A DNA stretch of 26,543 nt. It comes from Thioalkalivibrio nitratireducens (lineage in GTDB: Bacteria; Pseudomonadota; Gammaproteobacteria; Ectothiorhodospirales; Ectothiorhodospiraceae). Below are positions 6,153 through 14,617 of this stretch, piece by piece (within the stretch, counting starts at the first letter, position 1; every line of letters begins with the position of its first letter). The stretch spans positions 1 through 26,543 of the forward strand of contig JAABSN010000025.1 of assembly GCA_011390385.1 (NCBI GenBank). Reading direction: 5' to 3'. Made by a program: the position numbers and the translations under genes. A model generated the notes under the pieces. That model worked only from the letters and a program-made list of their open reading frames with translations. It ran no database searches and was not told the origin of the DNA.

Positions 6153-7241
6153 TCAGGACGATGCTGCCGGGCGCGGCTCCTCAGCGGGTTTCGGCGGTGG
6201 TGCCGAATCCGCGGCGGGCTGAGGCTTCACGCCCTTGTCTTCCAGATCCTTCATCCAGAGGTCGTGATGCTGGCGTGCCCAGTTCACGTCGACCCGACCG
6301 CCAACCATCCCCTCCAGCGAACCCTTCATCGCCACGATCGCCAGGTAAATGTGGCCGAATATGAAGGAAATCACGAGGATCGCCGTCGCCGCATGAATGA
6401 GCAGGGAAATCTGCATTGCCTCGCGCGACAGGCCGAACACCGGGAAAACCAGAACCAGGCCGGTGATCATCATCGCGATGCCGACGGTCGCGAGGAACCA
6501 GAACAGGAGCTTCTCCCCGCCGTTCACGAAGCCCGCATGGGGGTGTGCACCTTTCAGGAATCCACCGCCGGAAAGGAACCACTTCAGATCGTGACCTTTC
6601 GGCACGTTGACGCGGATCCACTTCAGGACCATCAGGACCAGACCGATCGCGAACAGCGCCCCGAGGTAGTTATGCACGTAGATGGCACCCTGCGCATACG
6701 TTGCGAAGGCTTCCGCCCCCATCACCGGCATCAGCACCAGGCGTCCATACAAGAGGCTCAGACCCGTGATTGCGAGGGCGATGAACAGGATCGCCGTGTA
6801 CCAGTGCAATACCCGGTCGAACAGCGTCCAGCGCTCGACCGTCATCCCGGAGCGTCCACCGTCGATCTGAACCCGCCCTCGAACGAGAAAGAGCGCCGCC
6901 AGGACCAATAGCACGACGGCCATGATCCAGCCTCCGTATATCGCCAGCGGCCCGTTGCGCAGTTGCCGGAAATTCTGGCCACTATCGGTGATGAGCACAT
7001 TGGCCGCCGGAGCCGTGACCGACGACACACCCTCGGTACCCTCGCGCACGCTGCGCCAGTATTCGGACAGGGGATTCACCGATCCCTGTTGTGCCTGCGC
7101 CACCGAGTCGCCAACGAAAAGCTGTCCGGTCCACGGCAGCGCCACGATCAGAAACACGGCACCCAGAAGTGCGAGGAGGATCAGCCTGCCGCGGCGGTGT
7201 CCTTTTTCGCTGGCCTGGGCCGTGTTGAGTGAAGATTTCAT
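6153..7241 (-). CDS. fdhC: Formate dehydrogenase gamma subunit, cytochrome b
   Basis: This 362-residue inner-membrane subunit takes electrons from FdhB and passes them to the quinone pool. There is a first hydrophobic segment at about 19-38 (signal anchor) and a periplasmic stretch to about 100. Further helices follow at about 103-121, 147-166, 187-207, 245-268 and 280-305. Candidate haem ligands are His146 (RVLHWYTA), His190 (YVHNYLG), His283 (LLIHAA) and His297 (FGHIYLA), the pattern of the FdnI/FdoI family. The extra N-terminal domain is typical of the longer FDH3-type gamma subunits. The C-terminus is a Pro/Ala-rich tail without obvious role. GGAGG lies before the ATG. It is the last gene of the operon, 20 nt after the lipoprotein gene. 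Confidence 0.93.
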   Translation of the reverse strand: MKSSLNTAQASEKGHRRGRLILLALLGAVFLIVALPWTGQLFVGDSVAQAQQGSVNPLSEYWRSVREGTEGVSSVTAPAANVLITDSGQNFRQLRNGPLAIYGGWIMAVVLLVLAALFLVRGRVQIDGGRSGMTVERWTLFDRVLHWYTAILFIALAITGLSLLYGRLVLMPVMGAEAFATYAQGAIYVHNYLGALFAIGLVLMVLKWIRVNVPKGHDLKWFLSGGGFLKGAHPHAGFVNGGEKLLFWFLATVGIAMMITGLVLVFPVFGLSREAMQISLLIHAATAILVISFIFGHIYLAIVAMKGSLEGMVGGRVDVNWARQHHDLWMKDLEDKGVKPQPAADSAPPPKPAEEPRPAASS

Positions 7242-7261
7242 CTTGGAATCCTCCGGGGATT

Positions 7262-7465
7262 TCAGCGGTCGGTTTGCACCATCAGGAACCGCTCGCGCAG
7301 ACGTTCCTGGTGTGCCGGGTCGGCGGACAATTCCACAAGCGGATCTGCCTTGCCTTTGTAAACCCCGGCGTCATGCATCGTGACATCGCGGCTCTCGTAA
7401 CAACCGGTGAGCAGAAACAGCGCGGCCACGAGTGACATCGTCGCTAACAGGAATCGGGTTTTCAC
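7262..7465 (-). CDS. Small lipoprotein of the formate dehydrogenase operon
   Basis: This encodes 67 residues. A lipoprotein signal ends in the lipobox LLTGC with the lipidated Cys22. The 45-residue mature part includes the run HDAGVYKGKADPLVELS. Similar short lipoproteins lie between the beta and gamma subunit genes in other FDH3 operons, to my recollection. A membrane-tethered accessory role in assembly is plausible but unproven. The start has AGGAGAG upstream. The 105-nt gap before it holds a strong hairpin. Confidence 0.85.
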   Translation of the reverse strand: MKTRFLLATMSLVAALFLLTGCYESRDVTMHDAGVYKGKADPLVELSADPAHQERLRERFLMVQTDR

Positions 7466-7525
7466 ATTGCTCTCCTTGAATTTCGATCACCATGGGGGCT
7501 TGGCCCAACCGACGGTCCCGGACTC

Positions 7526-7564
7526 CGCGGCACCCTGTTCGGAAAGACCGGACAGGGTGCCGCG
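7526..7564 (-). promoter_or_regulatory. 17-bp stem-loop between fdhB and the lipoprotein gene
   Basis: Positions 7526-7542 pair with 7548-7564 over 17 bp (one G-U wobble) around the 5-nt loop AAAGA. The stem starts 6 nt after the fdhB stop. No T-tract follows on the minus strand. It is better read as an mRNA-stabilising or processing structure, or a partial barrier to the polymerase, than as a full terminator, since fdhC lies beyond it. Confidence 0.7.
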
Positions 7565-7570
7565 ATGCGT

Positions 7571-8167
7571 TCAGATACCCGCGCCGTAGGCCTTGTCCCA
7601 ACCCCAGGTTTCCGGACGGCCGGACCGACGCATCACGCGCTTGCGATAGATATCCGCCAGAACGTCGCCGTCACCCGCCAGCAGGGCCTTGGTCGCACAC
7701 ATCTCCGCACACGCGGGAAGTTTGCCCTCGGCGATACGGTTGGCACCGTATTTCTCGAATTCGGCCTGCGAACCCGCCTCCTCCGGTCCACCGGCACAGA
7801 AGGTGCATTTGTCCATCTTCCCGCGCACGGCAAAGGCCTGCTTCTGCGGCGACGGATACTGCGGCGCCCCGAACGGGCAGGCGTAGAAACAGTAACCGCA
7901 ACCGATGCACAGATCCTTGTCGTGCAGCACCAGTCCATCGGCAGTGTAGTAGAAGCAGTCGACCGGACAGACGGCCGCGCAAGGTGCATCCGTGCAATGC
8001 ATGCATGCCACCGAAATCGATTTCTCGCCCGGAACGCCGTCGTTCAGCGTAACCACTCGCCGCCGATTGACCCCCCAGGGAACTTCGTTCGCATTCTTGC
8101 AGGCGGTTACGCACCCGTTGCACTCGATACAGCGCTCGGCATCACAAAGAAACTTCATCTTGGCCAT
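7571..8167 (-). CDS. fdhB: Formate dehydrogenase beta subunit, four [4Fe-4S] clusters
   Basis: This 198-residue ferredoxin-like subunit carries electrons from FdhA to FdhC. Four cysteine groups are visible: C13/16/19/23 (CIECNGCVTAC), C55/58/63/67 (CMHCTDAPCAAVC), C87/90/93/97 (CIGCGYCFYAC) and C121/C124 with C153/C157 (CTFC ... CAEMC), the FdnH/HybA layout. It lacks the C-terminal membrane anchor of E. coli FdnH, as is usual for FDH3-type beta subunits. It has no signal peptide and is expected to be exported with FdhA by the Tat system. AGGAGAG lies before the ATG. It follows fdhA by 44 nt. Confidence 0.95.
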   Translation of the reverse strand: MAKMKFLCDAERCIECNGCVTACKNANEVPWGVNRRRVVTLNDGVPGEKSISVACMHCTDAPCAAVCPVDCFYYTADGLVLHDKDLCIGCGYCFYACPFGAPQYPSPQKQAFAVRGKMDKCTFCAGGPEEAGSQAEFEKYGANRIAEGKLPACAEMCATKALLAGDGDVLADIYRKRVMRRSGRPETWGWDKAYGAGI

Positions 8168-8211
8168 AATGGGCTCTCCTCAGATCTGGTTGCCTGTCCA
8201 CTGCCGATGCA

Positions 8212-11109
8212 TCAGGCGGGCTGGATACGGCACAGGGAACACTTCGTCTCCTGCATCGCGGTCACCGAGTCATAGCCATAGGTGAACGCAGTATTGCAGG
8301 CCTCGCCAAGCACGTAGGGGTCGCTGCCTTCCGGATAGTTGGCACGCAGATCCTTGCCCTGGAAGTGGCCACCGAAGTGGAACGGCGTGAACACCACCCC
8401 CGGTTCCACGCGCTGCGTGACTAGCGCCTTGATCCGGATACGGCCGCCCTCCGGCCCTTCCAGCCAGATTTCCTGGCCGTCGCGGATGCCCGCATTGTTC
8501 GCGTCCACCGGATTGACTTCCGCGAACATCTCCTGCTTCAGTTCCGCGAGCCATGGGTTGGAGCGCGTTTCATCGCCGCCACCCTCGTATTCCACCAGAC
8601 GTCCACTGGTATGGATCAGCGGATAGTCCTGGCTGTAGTCCTTCGCCTGCACCGAGGCGTAGCGCGTCGGCAGCCGGAAGAAGCCCCGGCGGTCCGCGTA
8701 GGTCGGATACTTCTCCACCAGATCGTAGCGAGTGGTATAGAGCGGCTCGCGATGGATCGGCACCGGGTCCGGGAAGTTCCAGGCCACGCAGCGGGCCTTG
8801 GCGTTGCCGAAGGGCGCACAGCCGTGCTCGATCGCCACGCGGATGATCCCGCCGGAGCGGTCGAGGTGCCAGAACTTGCCTTCTGCCAGCACCTTCTCCT
8901 CATCGGTCAGATCATCCCACCAGCCCAGCTGCTTCAGCAGATCGGCGCTGAAACGGGGATGTCCGTCCGCGATTTCCGAATCCACCGGATACGAGCCTTC
9001 GGCCAGCAGGTTGTCTCCGTCACGTTCGGTGCCGAAGTTCTCGCGGAAATTCAGACCGCCCTTGGCCACCGGAAGACTGGTGTCGTAGAGATTGGCGGTA
9101 CCCGGATGCTTGAATTCCGGCGTACCCCAGCAGGGCCACGGCAGACCGTAGAATTCATCGTGAACCGGACCACCCTCCGCCAGCAGGGAGGTGGTGTTGA
9201 AGGTGTGCCAGTTCTGCTGGTGCTCCTTCAGGCGTTCCGGGCTCTGACCACTGTACCCGATGGTCCACATGCCCTTGTTGTATTCGCGGACGATATCCTC
9301 GATCAGCGGCTCCTCGCCGTTCACCTGAATATGTTTGGTCAGGTCGTCGGCGAAACCTAATTTCTTCGCGAACTTGTACATGATCACGTGATCGGGACGC
9401 GAGTCGAACAGCGGTTCGATCACCTTGTCACGCCACTGGATGGATCGGTTCGAGGCCGTGACCGAGCCGTAGGTCTCGAACTGTGTCGTCGCAGGCAGCA
9501 GATAGGTATTGTTCTTCCGCTCGTGCATGACCGCCGAAACGGTCGGGAACGGATCAACAACCACCAACAGGTCGAGCTTCTCGAACGCCTTCTTCATTTC
9601 CGGGCCGCGCACCTGGGAATTGGGCGCGTGCCCCCAGAAGACCATCGCCTTCAGGTTGTCCTGCTGGACGATCTGGTCTCTGTCCTCGAGCACACCGTCG
9701 ATCCACCGCGAGACCGGGATACCCGAGGTGTTCATCGGCTTGGCACCGGAACCACCGCGCTCCTCGTACGTTTCCTGCCCGAAACGCGCGGCCAGCTGGT
9801 CGTAGTCGAGATCCCAGACCGCCGCCCAGTGCTTCCAGGCCCCTTCGGACAGGCCGTAGTAACCGGGCAGGTTATCGGAGAGCACACCGAAGTCGGTGGC
9901 GCCCTGCACGTTGTCATGACCGCGAAAGATATTGGTCCCGCCGCCGGCCTTGCCCATGTTGCCCAGCGCCAGCTGGAAGTGGCAGTAGGCCCGGGTGAAG
10001 TTGTTGCCGACAGTGTGCTGGGTCCCGCCCATGCACCAGACGAAGGTGCCGGGCCGGTTATCGGCCATCAGCTTGGCCGCGTTGAAGCAGGTGTCGCGAT
10101 CCACACCCGAGACGCGCTCCACCTCGTCCGGTGTCCAGCGCTTGACCTCCTCGAGGACCTGATCCATGCCCCAGACGCGTTGTGCCAGGAACTCCTTGTC
10201 TTCCCAGCCATTCTCGAAGATGTGCCACATCATGCCGTAGACCACGGCGATGTCCGAACCCGGACGCAGGCGCATGTACTGGTCCGCATGCGCGGCGGTG
10301 CGGGTGAAACGCGGGTCGATGACAAGCAGTTTGGCGCCCTGCTCCTTGGCGCGCAGCACGAACTGCATGGACACCGGATGCGCCTCGGCCGGATTGCCGC
10401 CGATGATCAGGATGGCCTTGCTGTTCAGCATGTCGTTGTAGGAGTTGGTCATCGCTCCGTAGCCCCAGGTATTGGCTACGCCGGCAACCGTCGTCGAATG
10501 ACAGATCCGCGCCTGGTGGTCGACGTTGTTGGAACCCCAGAGCGCCGCGAACTTGCGCAGCAGGTACGCCTGCTCGTTGCTGTGCTTGGCCGATCCGAGC
10601 CAGTAGACGGAGTCAGGACCCGACGCCTCGCGGATCTCCATCATCTTGTCGCCGATCTCGTCGATCGCCTCGTCCCAGGAGATGCGCTTCCACTTGCCGT
10701 CCACCATTTTCATCGGGTACTTCAGGCGCCGTTCGCCATGTCCGTGCTCGCGCACCGCCGCGCCCTTGGCGCAGTGGGCACCGAGATTGAACGGGTGGTC
10801 GAACGCCGGTTCCTGCCCGACCCAGACACCGTCGCGCACCTTGGCGTAGATCCCGCATCCCACGGAACAATGGCCGCAGATCGTGCGCACGGTTTTCACA
10901 TCACCACCGACCGCGACGGTACTTGCAGCCTCCGATTTCCGGACCAGCCCCGGCGCCATCTGGCTTGCCAGGGTCACGCCGCCAACCGTCAGGCCGGCGT
11001 TACGCAAAAAGGCACGGCGATTCAGGGAGACGCCCTTGCCGTCGGCACCGCGACCCGCGCCAGGCGCCTCGACGTTGGGCTCGGTATGGGATTTTCTCAT
11101 CAGTTTCAT
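8212..11109 (-). CDS. fdhA: Formate dehydrogenase catalytic subunit, cysteine type
   Basis: This 965-residue molybdenum (or tungsten) bis-MGD oxidoreductase oxidises formate to CO2 in the periplasm. A Tat signal is present around Arg31-Arg32 (NRRAFLRNAG). The N-terminal [4Fe-4S] cluster is C78, C81, C85, C113. The metal ligand is Cys203 (ARICHSTTVAG), encoded by TGT, where E. coli FdnG/FdhF has selenocysteine; the following histidine is the conserved active-site His. The C-terminal molybdopterin-dinucleotide-binding domain (VEPGVVFTPFHFGGH) is complete. The length fits FDH3-type alpha subunits. AGGAG lies 9 nt before the ATG; a second ATG three codons in is possible. It lies between the Tat-target small protein and fdhB. 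Confidence 0.97.
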   Translation of the reverse strand: MKLMRKSHTEPNVEAPGAGRGADGKGVSLNRRAFLRNAGLTVGGVTLASQMAPGLVRKSEAASTVAVGGDVKTVRTICGHCSVGCGIYAKVRDGVWVGQEPAFDHPFNLGAHCAKGAAVREHGHGERRLKYPMKMVDGKWKRISWDEAIDEIGDKMMEIREASGPDSVYWLGSAKHSNEQAYLLRKFAALWGSNNVDHQARICHSTTVAGVANTWGYGAMTNSYNDMLNSKAILIIGGNPAEAHPVSMQFVLRAKEQGAKLLVIDPRFTRTAAHADQYMRLRPGSDIAVVYGMMWHIFENGWEDKEFLAQRVWGMDQVLEEVKRWTPDEVERVSGVDRDTCFNAAKLMADNRPGTFVWCMGGTQHTVGNNFTRAYCHFQLALGNMGKAGGGTNIFRGHDNVQGATDFGVLSDNLPGYYGLSEGAWKHWAAVWDLDYDQLAARFGQETYEERGGSGAKPMNTSGIPVSRWIDGVLEDRDQIVQQDNLKAMVFWGHAPNSQVRGPEMKKAFEKLDLLVVVDPFPTVSAVMHERKNNTYLLPATTQFETYGSVTASNRSIQWRDKVIEPLFDSRPDHVIMYKFAKKLGFADDLTKHIQVNGEEPLIEDIVREYNKGMWTIGYSGQSPERLKEHQQNWHTFNTTSLLAEGGPVHDEFYGLPWPCWGTPEFKHPGTANLYDTSLPVAKGGLNFRENFGTERDGDNLLAEGSYPVDSEIADGHPRFSADLLKQLGWWDDLTDEEKVLAEGKFWHLDRSGGIIRVAIEHGCAPFGNAKARCVAWNFPDPVPIHREPLYTTRYDLVEKYPTYADRRGFFRLPTRYASVQAKDYSQDYPLIHTSGRLVEYEGGGDETRSNPWLAELKQEMFAEVNPVDANNAGIRDGQEIWLEGPEGGRIRIKALVTQRVEPGVVFTPFHFGGHFQGKDLRANYPEGSDPYVLGEACNTAFTYGYDSVTAMQETKCSLCRIQPA

Positions 11110-11175
11110 GTTTCGTTGCTCCTGACCCTCACGGGGATCGATGCAGGCTTCTTGTTTTCCGACGCGGATTCCGGT

Positions 11176-11400
11176 CTAGTCCAGCGCAGTCCTGTAGTAG
11201 TCGCGGATGTGCGCGGTTTCCCGATAGCCGGTCGTGGCCGGCTCGGAGACGATCTCATCGGCATCGGGCCCGGCTGCGACGATCCCCGGCAGCGCAGCGG
11301 CAGCAGCCGCGCTGGACCCGGCCATCCCCACCTTTTTCAGGAAACGCCGGCGCTCGGTCGATGGCACCTGAACCGTGTGCTGCTGTGACTTGTCATTCAT
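11176..11400 (-). CDS. Formate dehydrogenase-region Tat-target small protein
   Basis: This 74-residue protein is almost entirely a Tat signal: TERRRFLKKVGMAGSSAAAAAALPG, followed by about 35 residues ending in HIRDYYRTALD. This matches the TIGR02811-type small protein found immediately upstream of FDH3 alpha subunits. Its function is unknown; it may help assemble or export the enzyme. GAGGAG lies about 10 nt before the ATG. It sits between the chaperone gene and fdhA with gaps of 86 and 66 nt. Confidence 0.9.
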   Translation of the reverse strand: MNDKSQQHTVQVPSTERRRFLKKVGMAGSSAAAAAALPGIVAAGPDADEIVSEPATTGYRETAHIRDYYRTALD

Positions 11401-11486
11401 GTCTCGCTACTCCTCAACTGGTTGGATCCCAAACTCAACACCTGTTTCGGCGCCCAACACGCCAGGCTCCGGCCAGGCGTCCATGA

Positions 11487-12083
11487 TCACCGCTCGCTTG
11501 TGTCCTGATAGGACTTTTCCAGCGCCAGGAACACGGTTCCCAGCCGCCCCACCGCCTTGTAGAAACAGGCCGACTCGCAGTTTTCCAGATCACGAAAGAA
11601 CGCCGGCATCCAGTTTCCCATGTGCGCCTTGAAGAACTGCTGCTGCGCCGACTCGGGTATCTCGCTCGAATTCACCATCAGCGCCATGGCCTCGCAGAGG
11701 AACGCTACGTGATCCTCCGGATCGGGGTTGCCCGGCTCACGTTCGAAGCCGAACCGGATCAGGTCCTGGCGCAACTCGCTCAATGGTCTCTCCATCAGGA
11801 AACCCGTCTGGTACCAGGAACCGAAAGGTACGAGCTCTCCCCGTCCGATCCCGATAAACAGGGTATGGAACTCATCGTCCACCTCCGAAGGTCGGGCCTG
11901 CTGTGCGGCGAGCTTCAGCATCGACAGGGCCACGGCCACCTCTCCCGTCGGGTTGTCCCCCAGATCGAGGGTTGCCAGTTCGTCCAGCTGTGACTGATCC
12001 GCCGGTGCTGCCAGCAACCTCGCCAGCAGCGTATACATTCCGACTCGGGCCTGATCTTCCTCGGGTAACCACGGCTCCTGCAT
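11487..12083 (-). CDS. TorD-family chaperone for the formate dehydrogenase
   Basis: This 198-residue all-helical protein has the TorD/DmsD/NarJ features: an early ARVGMYTLLARLLAAP helix, the FHTLFIGIGRGELVPFGSWY block (a variant of the family's E-F-x-x-L-F-x-G ... P-Y-x-S-x-Y), and DPEDHVAFLCEAMALM. These chaperones hold the molybdoenzyme until its cofactor is inserted and protect its Tat signal. Given its location, FdhA is the likely client. Two ATGs are adjacent; 12083 gives better spacing to AGGAG than 12086, and an upstream start at 12113 is less likely. It follows the polyferredoxin gene after a 155-nt gap, long for this operon, that holds a possible operator. Confidence 0.9.
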   Translation of the reverse strand: MQEPWLPEEDQARVGMYTLLARLLAAPADQSQLDELATLDLGDNPTGEVAVALSMLKLAAQQARPSEVDDEFHTLFIGIGRGELVPFGSWYQTGFLMERPLSELRQDLIRFGFEREPGNPDPEDHVAFLCEAMALMVNSSEIPESAQQQFFKAHMGNWMPAFFRDLENCESACFYKAVGRLGTVFLALEKSYQDTSER

Positions 12084-12203
12084 CATCTCTCCTGTGTCCG
12101 GGTAACCATGCAATCAGTGGGCCGTACCCCGGCGGAAAATTCAGACAAATAGAAAGGGAAAAGCATATCCATTACCCGGTTTGACGACGTATCTTCGCGC
12201 AAG

Positions 12204-12217
12204 GCGACATTGTGTCC
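12204..12217. promoter_or_regulatory. Possible internal operator before the TorD-like gene
   Basis: GGCGACATTGTGTCC (plus strand, 12203-12217) repeats, over 14 positions with one mismatch, the GCGACATTATGTCC site in front of the whole operon (15341-15354). It lies about 120 nt upstream of the TorD-like start, in the longest gap of the operon. An internal promoter for the structural genes under the same regulator is the simplest reading. Confidence 0.45.
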
Positions 12218-12238
12218 GCGCACCCGGGAAGGTCCGGG

Positions 12239-13876
12239 TCAAACCTTCCGAGCACTTCCATCGCTGAACATGTCGATCACACGGCAGTCCTCGCACATCA
12301 TCAGGCGCCGCATGGATGACTCATCCTGGAACATCGAGTGGCCTTCCAGCCGTTTGGTCATGTTCTCGATCATGCTCCGCGTGGCAAAGGGCTTGCCGCA
12401 GGAGATGCATTCGAAGGGTTCCTCTTCGTTCAGTGCCCGCTGTGCGTCACGCCGTTGCGGTTCGGTGATCAGGCGTGCCCGCAATGCGATCGCGCGCTCC
12501 GGACAGGTGAGTTCACACAGACCGCATTGCACGCAGTTGCCTTCCATGAAGTCCAGCCGCGGGCGGTCACCGGGTGCGGACAGGGCCTGCGCGGGGCAAA
12601 CGGAAACACAGGCCATGCAAAGCGTGCAGGCCGTGTGGTCGACGCGAATCTCCCCGAAGGGAGCACCCGCTGGCAGTGGGATCTCCAATGGCGGCGCCAG
12701 TGCCTGCTGGGTCAGATGATCCAGTGCACGGAACAGCGTCGCGCGTTTACGGTTGGAGCTCGTGATCCGCTCCGGACGAAATGCAGGCATCGGGGCACCG
12801 GGCAGGTCCCGGCAGGCCTCACTCTGTGCCAGCCGCAGTGACCCCTGCGGATAGCCGAGCGCCTGCAGCACCGAATGTGCGTAGCCCAACTGCTCGAGCA
12901 GGTTGCGCCGCACCTTGCCGGGCAAGGCCGGTGTATCAAGCAGGACGACCTCGCGTGCGCCGCCGGCAAGACAGCTCAGGAGCACATCGAGTCCGACACT
13001 GCCGATCTCGTCGACCTCGATGGCGAGGACCTGTCCGGGAAGCGGATCCAGGCGCTGCAGGGCCTCGGACCCTGCCTCATCATCGTAGAACAGGAGGACC
13101 GGTTCTTCCCCGCCAGTGTCGCGATAGGTCTCAAGCAGGGTCTGTATGCGCTCGATCAGATCGGCCGGGCGCGGATAGGTATAAATGATGGCCCCCGTGG
13201 GACAGACCGTCGCACAGATACCGCCTCCCTGACAGAGTTCGGGCTGCACTTCGATGGTCTCGCCCAGCGAGCGGATCGCGATCGCCGGGCAGGCATCCAG
13301 GCAGCGCGTACAGCCACTGATTCCGCTGCGACCGTGGGCACAGATATCGGGGTCGTAGCTGAAGAACTTGGGCTTCTCGAACTCACCCTTCAGATCGCTG
13401 AGGTCCTCGATGGCTCGATCCAGCGCCTCCGGGTCCCCGAAACCGGGGGCGAAATAACCGACCGGCGGCCATTCGGCCGAAATCAGCGGCGCCAGCCCCA
13501 GATCGAGGACCAGGTCGAAGTACTGCCAGTCAGCCCGCAACAGGGTGGCCACGTTCGCGGACTTCCCACCCACATCCAGGGTCACCCGAAAACGGCCAAG
13601 ATAGCCCTCGACCATGGGCTCGCGCCCGTTCGAGTGCAGCACCGGTATCCCGTCGATTTCCCGCGCATCGCCGGACCCGGTCAGCAGCATCGCGGGGCTC
13701 AGGTGCTCCCGAAGACGGCGCGCCGCATCGATCACGGATCCCTCATCGATACCAATGACCAGCACGCGTCCCTGCGAGTGGTAGGTGACCCGCGAGGTGG
13801 GCTCCACGGAAAGCTGCTTGACCGCGTCGAAGGCCTTGCCGCGTGCAAGTGTGTTGCGTTCCTGATCGATCGACAT
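12239..13876 (-). CDS. Polyferredoxin of the formate dehydrogenase cluster
   Basis: This 545-residue soluble protein has two ferredoxin regions. The first (about 175-232) has C179, C189, C192, C196 and C215, C221, C225. The second (about 417-460) has CTLCMACVSVCP and CVQCGLCELTCP. Between them is a domain (about 258-365) without cysteine clusters. The end carries two CxxC pairs (CISC at 490-493, CEDC at 528-531) that look like a zinc ribbon. Such proteins accompany DUF3305/DUF3306 in many FDH3 operons, where they may donate electrons or assist maturation; the role is inferred. The ATG overlaps the DUF3306 stop in a TGATG arrangement, so translation is coupled. A TTG one codon earlier is unlikely. 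Confidence 0.9.
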   Translation of the reverse strand: MSIDQERNTLARGKAFDAVKQLSVEPTSRVTYHSQGRVLVIGIDEGSVIDAARRLREHLSPAMLLTGSGDAREIDGIPVLHSNGREPMVEGYLGRFRVTLDVGGKSANVATLLRADWQYFDLVLDLGLAPLISAEWPPVGYFAPGFGDPEALDRAIEDLSDLKGEFEKPKFFSYDPDICAHGRSGISGCTRCLDACPAIAIRSLGETIEVQPELCQGGGICATVCPTGAIIYTYPRPADLIERIQTLLETYRDTGGEEPVLLFYDDEAGSEALQRLDPLPGQVLAIEVDEIGSVGLDVLLSCLAGGAREVVLLDTPALPGKVRRNLLEQLGYAHSVLQALGYPQGSLRLAQSEACRDLPGAPMPAFRPERITSSNRKRATLFRALDHLTQQALAPPLEIPLPAGAPFGEIRVDHTACTLCMACVSVCPAQALSAPGDRPRLDFMEGNCVQCGLCELTCPERAIALRARLITEPQRRDAQRALNEEEPFECISCGKPFATRSMIENMTKRLEGHSMFQDESSMRRLMMCEDCRVIDMFSDGSARKV

Positions 13877-14586
13877 CAACTCTTCATCCTGGTCTGGTCA
13901 TCGGAAGCCTCTGCACTGTCCGCACGTCCGGCTGCTCCCGAACCGGGGTCTGCGCGAGAAATGGTCTCACCCGCCGGATCGGCCCCGGAACGTTCACTGG
14001 GCGCATCTCTCTCTGCGGCCTCATTCGTCTGTTGTTCCGCGATCTGGCCCCGGTCCGGCGGCTCCGGCGGCGAATCCTCTTCCGCCGCTCGTGCGACACG
14101 GGCCGCCTCGCGCCGAGCTTCGACTTCCGCCATGTGGCGCATGTCGGAAGTCACGATGTCTCCGAGGGGCTGGAAATTCAAAAAGTCGTCCTGAAAGTCG
14201 TCCAGGCAGGTCTCGACATTGAACTTCGGCTGTCGGAACAGCTGGCGCAGGGCAGTCTGGCGCAGTCCGGGACTCACGCCCCGGGACAGAAAGGGACTGT
14301 AGTCGGAATCCTGGTTCAGCGAATCCAGCGGCGGCATGTCGTCGTCCGAACGCTCCGCCGGATCATGGGGCGACGCCTTTGCAGGGACCGGAATCTCCGT
14401 GGCCGGGGCAGGCTCGGGAACTTCCTGGGAAACGGCCTCCGGGGGATCGGCTGCCGCCGACGGCTCGGCGCTGTCCGGGCCGCCATCGCGCGCCTCGGCC
14501 TTGCGCTTCACCCAGCGGCGCAGGAAACCGTCTTCCTCGGGATCCCGTTCATCTTCCCGCGGTTCCTTCCAGCCCGATGTACTCAT
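13876..14586 (-). CDS. DUF3306 protein of the formate dehydrogenase operon
   Basis: This 236-residue hydrophilic protein has low-complexity Ala/Pro/Glu regions at both ends. The N-terminal DGFLRRWVKRKAEAR and the middle block (about 85-155) with SPFLSRGVSPGLRQTALRQLFRQPKFNV and GLDDFQDDF-like sequence are the DUF3306 signature. The family is known only from gene clusters with FDH3-type formate dehydrogenases and DUF3305. Its function is unknown; the charged, disordered ends suggest a binding or assembly partner. It lies 31 nt after DUF3305 and overlaps the polyferredoxin start. Confidence 0.9.
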   Translation of the reverse strand: MSTSGWKEPREDERDPEEDGFLRRWVKRKAEARDGGPDSAEPSAAADPPEAVSQEVPEPAPATEIPVPAKASPHDPAERSDDDMPPLDSLNQDSDYSPFLSRGVSPGLRQTALRQLFRQPKFNVETCLDDFQDDFLNFQPLGDIVTSDMRHMAEVEARREAARVARAAEEDSPPEPPDRGQIAEQQTNEAAERDAPSERSGADPAGETISRADPGSGAAGRADSAEASDDQTRMKS

Positions 14587-14617
14587 CCCCGCATCCGATC
14601 CCGCTGTCCCGATTCAT

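Noticed and set aside
10499..10505. Possible selenocysteine at the FdhA active site
   Set aside because: The codon is TGT (Cys203), not TGA; the enzyme is the cysteine type and needs no selenocysteine machinery.
9388..11388. Long open frame (666 codons) on the plus strand opposite fdhA and its upstream genes
   Set aside because: It is the antisense shadow of a GC-rich coding region; the minus strand encodes a full, unmistakable formate dehydrogenase.
12875..14194. Open frame of 439 codons on the plus strand opposite the polyferredoxin and DUF3306 genes
   Set aside because: The opposite strand has clear ferredoxin motifs and coupled stop/start codons; this frame has no motif and no ribosome binding site.
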